From the NCBI RefSeq assembly GCF_041381155.1, contig NC_091134.1:4460001-4524000 (forward strand): a stretch of DNA of 64,000 nt. Direction: 5' to 3'. Below, piece after piece: positions 61,110 to 64,000 of the stretch. The position numbers and the translations under genes were made by a program. Under the pieces are notes generated by a model, which did no database searches, was not told the DNA's origin, and saw nothing but the letters and a program-made list of their open reading frames with translations. The first letter of the stretch is position 1. Each line of letters begins with the position of its first letter. The stretch is from Argopecten irradians. Its lineage: Eukaryota > Mollusca > Bivalvia > Pectinida > Pectinidae.

Positions 61110-63497
61110 AGTTACCGTGCCGCTGACGATCGCCTATTTCTTCGTTTTAACGGAATAATTTGGGATTATTTTAATTTTCGACATGTCAAAAGTAGGGAAC
61201 TTATCGTTAATTGGGTCACACAGATCTAGCCCAAACTAACAAAATTTTTAAAAAGTGAAAAATAAGAAATTACAAAAAGTGCCCGAATAAAGTCGTTAAT
61301 TTTTCGTCGTATACACATGTACGTAAACATTTTTCTGTAGTGAAGGATCACTCAAACAGAAAGTACATCACGAGCGAAAAAATGAGGGAAAAAAAGTATA
61401 CATTCTGTATGTGTATGATAAGAGAAACATATTGACACTATCGACTTCAAAGCAAAATGCTTGTTATTTCAAAAACGTATGCATTCAAATGTAGGTAATG
61501 ACTGCCCTTCATACTTTCAAGCTAACAAAGCTGTTTTTACGAATTGTACCTCGTGGATTTAGACGTTTTTGGTGTTGACTTTTGGGTGGGTAGTCAATCA
61601 AAATGGTCTGCATTGTGTATAGACGAGTGTTTATAGAAGATAGGTAAAATTACTTGCTACACTTGTATTTATGACAAATGTATATTTATTAGTATATCAA
61701 TGGAATCACTATCGTTTATGATTTCGGAAATTGAAAATGATGATTTAATGTAAATTAATAAAAGCTATTTAAGTCAATTTCAAATACAGTTGATATTAGG
61801 TTTTATAGCTTTAGTACAAAATCTTTGGTTTTGGAACATCGCGTATCCAGGATTTTACATTTAACATGATGATTTACAATGAAAACCCGTTAACATAATG
61901 ATCACTGGTTCGATATCCGTCAATTTACAATATTACATAATTCAGAATGAATATACGCGTACACGTGTACGCACATGTACTGGACACGCGGTTAAACGAT
62001 AATGTGATCTCGCGATCCCTTTGAAAAAGCTATTGTGAAAGGTCACGGACTATACTTAGATCATATTCGATGAAATTGCCCTTGTGACATTTCCTAAATG
62101 CACATACACATGTATTGTTGTATAATGGCCTCACTCATGTCGTTTTTAAAGATTTGATATTTAATTTCAGTATACTACAGTCGTGTATAGATTGGAATTT
62201 TGACCAAAATTAGTAATTAGTGATTAGATTAGTAAGATAATGAATGACCGAATGCTATAACAGTACTTACAATTACTCGGCGTATTGGTGATAACGCCCG
62301 ACTTGTGTCCGAGATGATAAAATTTACGTTTTTACATTTTCTAGTACTCTGCATATAGAAACTATCGTTCAATTATTCATTGCTTTTATTGCTACTATGA
62401 AACCTCGAACAGGAAATAGCGAATTTGTATTATCATTTTTCAATCATTGAATCGTTACCTAACAACGACTATTGCCATTCACGAAATATTTCTTCAGCTG
62501 CAAACAACCGAAACATGAATCAAAACATTTGTAATGCTATGTTGTAACTCTTTAAATACCTACGTCGTACGTGTTAGACTATACACCAAATGAAACTCTC
62601 TATCTCATCAAACTGCTTAATGATGTTTGGAAATATCAGTTCCAATTTACTTCAAAATATAACACTTTTGTTACCAAGGAAACGCTAGATATATATCATA
62701 TAGGCTCGAAAATGCTACTGCAGTGCTCAATAATGTAAACAAATTATACTTAGATTCGTGTAGAGAATGATAAGGCAATATCTCCTAACATGAATTTCGG
62801 GTCAAGAAATTATGGTCAATTTCAGGTCAATTTTCACCTTAAATTCTGGTCAATTTTAGGGTCGGAAATTTTGCCTATGTAGTACATTGTCAATTCAACG
62901 CAACTTCCACACGCGCTTTAAAAGACAACAAAATATTCTAGATAGGAACGTCTTGGCTGTTTTCTCTGTTTTTGGTGTTTGACTCAAAAATAAATCAAAC
63001 TCTCTTTTCCGAGAGCCGATCCATGTAATATAACATTATTGTTGAAATGAGAAAAATAACAGTAAATGTAAACATCAAGACAAAAACAAATTTTAAAGGG
63101 ATAGGGGGCAACAAACAGACACTTTTTGATTCTTATTATGTTGCAGAATACATCTTTCAAAATCAACATAGTTTATTGCATAACGAAGTGTCATCTCCAT
63201 TGGGTTGTTTATGAAAGAAATTGGTTTCAAATTTCCTAATTTCAAAAGTACAATGTCAAGGTTATAAACCAGAATTCAGGTCAAGTGCTAGTTAAAATAA
63301 CCGATAACAATAGATAACAATCTATGGTTCTTTTGATATCAATGTCGGCTTATATCGGACACAGAAACCTATATGGAGCCAGATTAACACTTATCGATAA
63401 ATGAGATACCTGAGCAATACCAGAGAAGATTAAGTCGGCTGGATCACCTTCTTTCTCTCTTTGTTGCAAGGGAAATCTTGAACATATGAATTCTTAC
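61110..63497. other. non-coding stretch
   Basis: No exon, RNA gene or structured repeat recognised. A few short direct repeats of GGTCAATTTT occur at about 62805-62860. Confidence 0.45.
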
Positions 63498-63583
63498 GTT
63501 AGGGTCCAGCAGAAGATCATGAACTAACGTTGCTCCCAGATTTGCGGTGTGATGTTTCCTTCGACGTGTTTCTGTTACAATGT
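63498..63583 (-). CDS. candidate internal exon of an unidentified minus-strand gene
   Basis: An 86-bp open stretch is bounded by acceptor CAAGACAG and donor CCTAAC|GTAAGAATTC. It encodes 28 residues including RRRKHHTANLGATLVHDLLL. It is less AT-rich than its surroundings. A second open piece ending GDPADLIFSGIAQ with a donor-like GTATCT lies just beyond (63460-63410) in another frame. I do not recognise the protein. Neighbouring exons would lie partly outside the window. Confidence 0.25.
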
Positions 63584-64000
63584 CTGTCTTGATTGAGATT
63601 GTATTGGTCCTGAGTTATTATATTGAGAGTTTTCCTATATGGTTACCAAATTGAAAGTTAATTAATATTATGAGGTATCAATTCCCTTTCAACCAGGACA
63701 TAATACATGTAACGGCTATGCCTTTCCATCATTTACATAGATATAACAGAATTTCTAAATATATTTCAATATAAAACATCGTTCTTGCAAAGTTATTTAG
63801 GATGTTATTTCTCTAGAATAGTTGTATTATATGGTATACAATGGTTATTTTACTGAAGTAAATATTGAGCTAGGCTAAGTAACTTGCTATTATTGTTATG
63901 TTTATCTAATATAATTTACTTACCGGTTCTGAGGAAATAATGATTTAAACACAGAGAGTACCAGGTAAGTATCGCATCCAATAATATAGCTTAATTTATC

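Noticed and set aside
1..64000. CRISPR arrays, bacterial operons or viral genes
   Set aside because: No regularly spaced identical repeats with unique spacers, no dense gene packing and no viral hallmark proteins; the split genes are animal genes.

Overview
The window reads as nuclear DNA of an invertebrate animal, most likely a bivalve mollusc. It is AT-rich, its genes are split by long GT-AG introns, and it carries many short interspersed repeats and palindromic MITEs of kinds I associate with bivalve genomes. The protein homologies are animal ones. There is no sign of bacterial or viral gene organisation. Species cannot be fixed from the sequence.

Four protein genes can be supported, three of them by splicing exons whose reading phases agree across every junction. 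(1) 4112-7841, plus strand: the 3' part of a 2-phosphoxylose phosphatase (PXYLP1)-like histidine-phosphatase-fold gene. Its catalytic motifs are all replaced, so it is probably a pseudoenzyme. (2) 20084-30414, minus strand: a TMEM163-like six-helix zinc transporter in seven exons; the last exon is uncertain and may be at 10814-11117. (3) 40855-54078, minus strand: a complete seven-exon, 637-residue transmembrane guanylate cyclase whose sensor is a NIT (nitrate/nitrite-sensing) domain, with all class III guanylate cyclase catalytic residues present. (4) 57503-60896, minus strand: a complete four-coding-exon gene for a 137-residue secreted protein with a BRICHOS-like Asp/Cys/Cys pattern, plus a 3'UTR intron.

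Layout: 1-4.1 kb is non-coding with a tRNA-derived SINE and a near-perfect 78-bp palindrome. 4.1-7.8 kb holds the PXYLP1-like gene, with a hAT-type MITE in its intron. 7.8-20 kb is mostly repeats: an array of covarying hairpins, a 146-bp tandem repeat inside a TIR element, a rearranged duplication, and possible minus-strand exons. 20-30.4 kb is the TMEM163-like gene, whose first intron carries a tandem array of foldback units. 30.4-40.8 kb is repeat-rich: a LINE relic, a (TCTG)n-associated tandem repeat, and a nested element with very dense TTCATGAA palindromes. 40.9-54.1 kb is the NIT guanylate cyclase. 57-60.9 kb is the secreted-protein gene. 61-64 kb is largely empty apart from one weak exon candidate.

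The four genes do not form a pathway I can defend. One interspersed repeat family of about 530 bp recurs seven times across the window and links the otherwise unrelated parts. Exon structures were worked out by eye from splice signals, phase and family motifs; no alignment or search was run.
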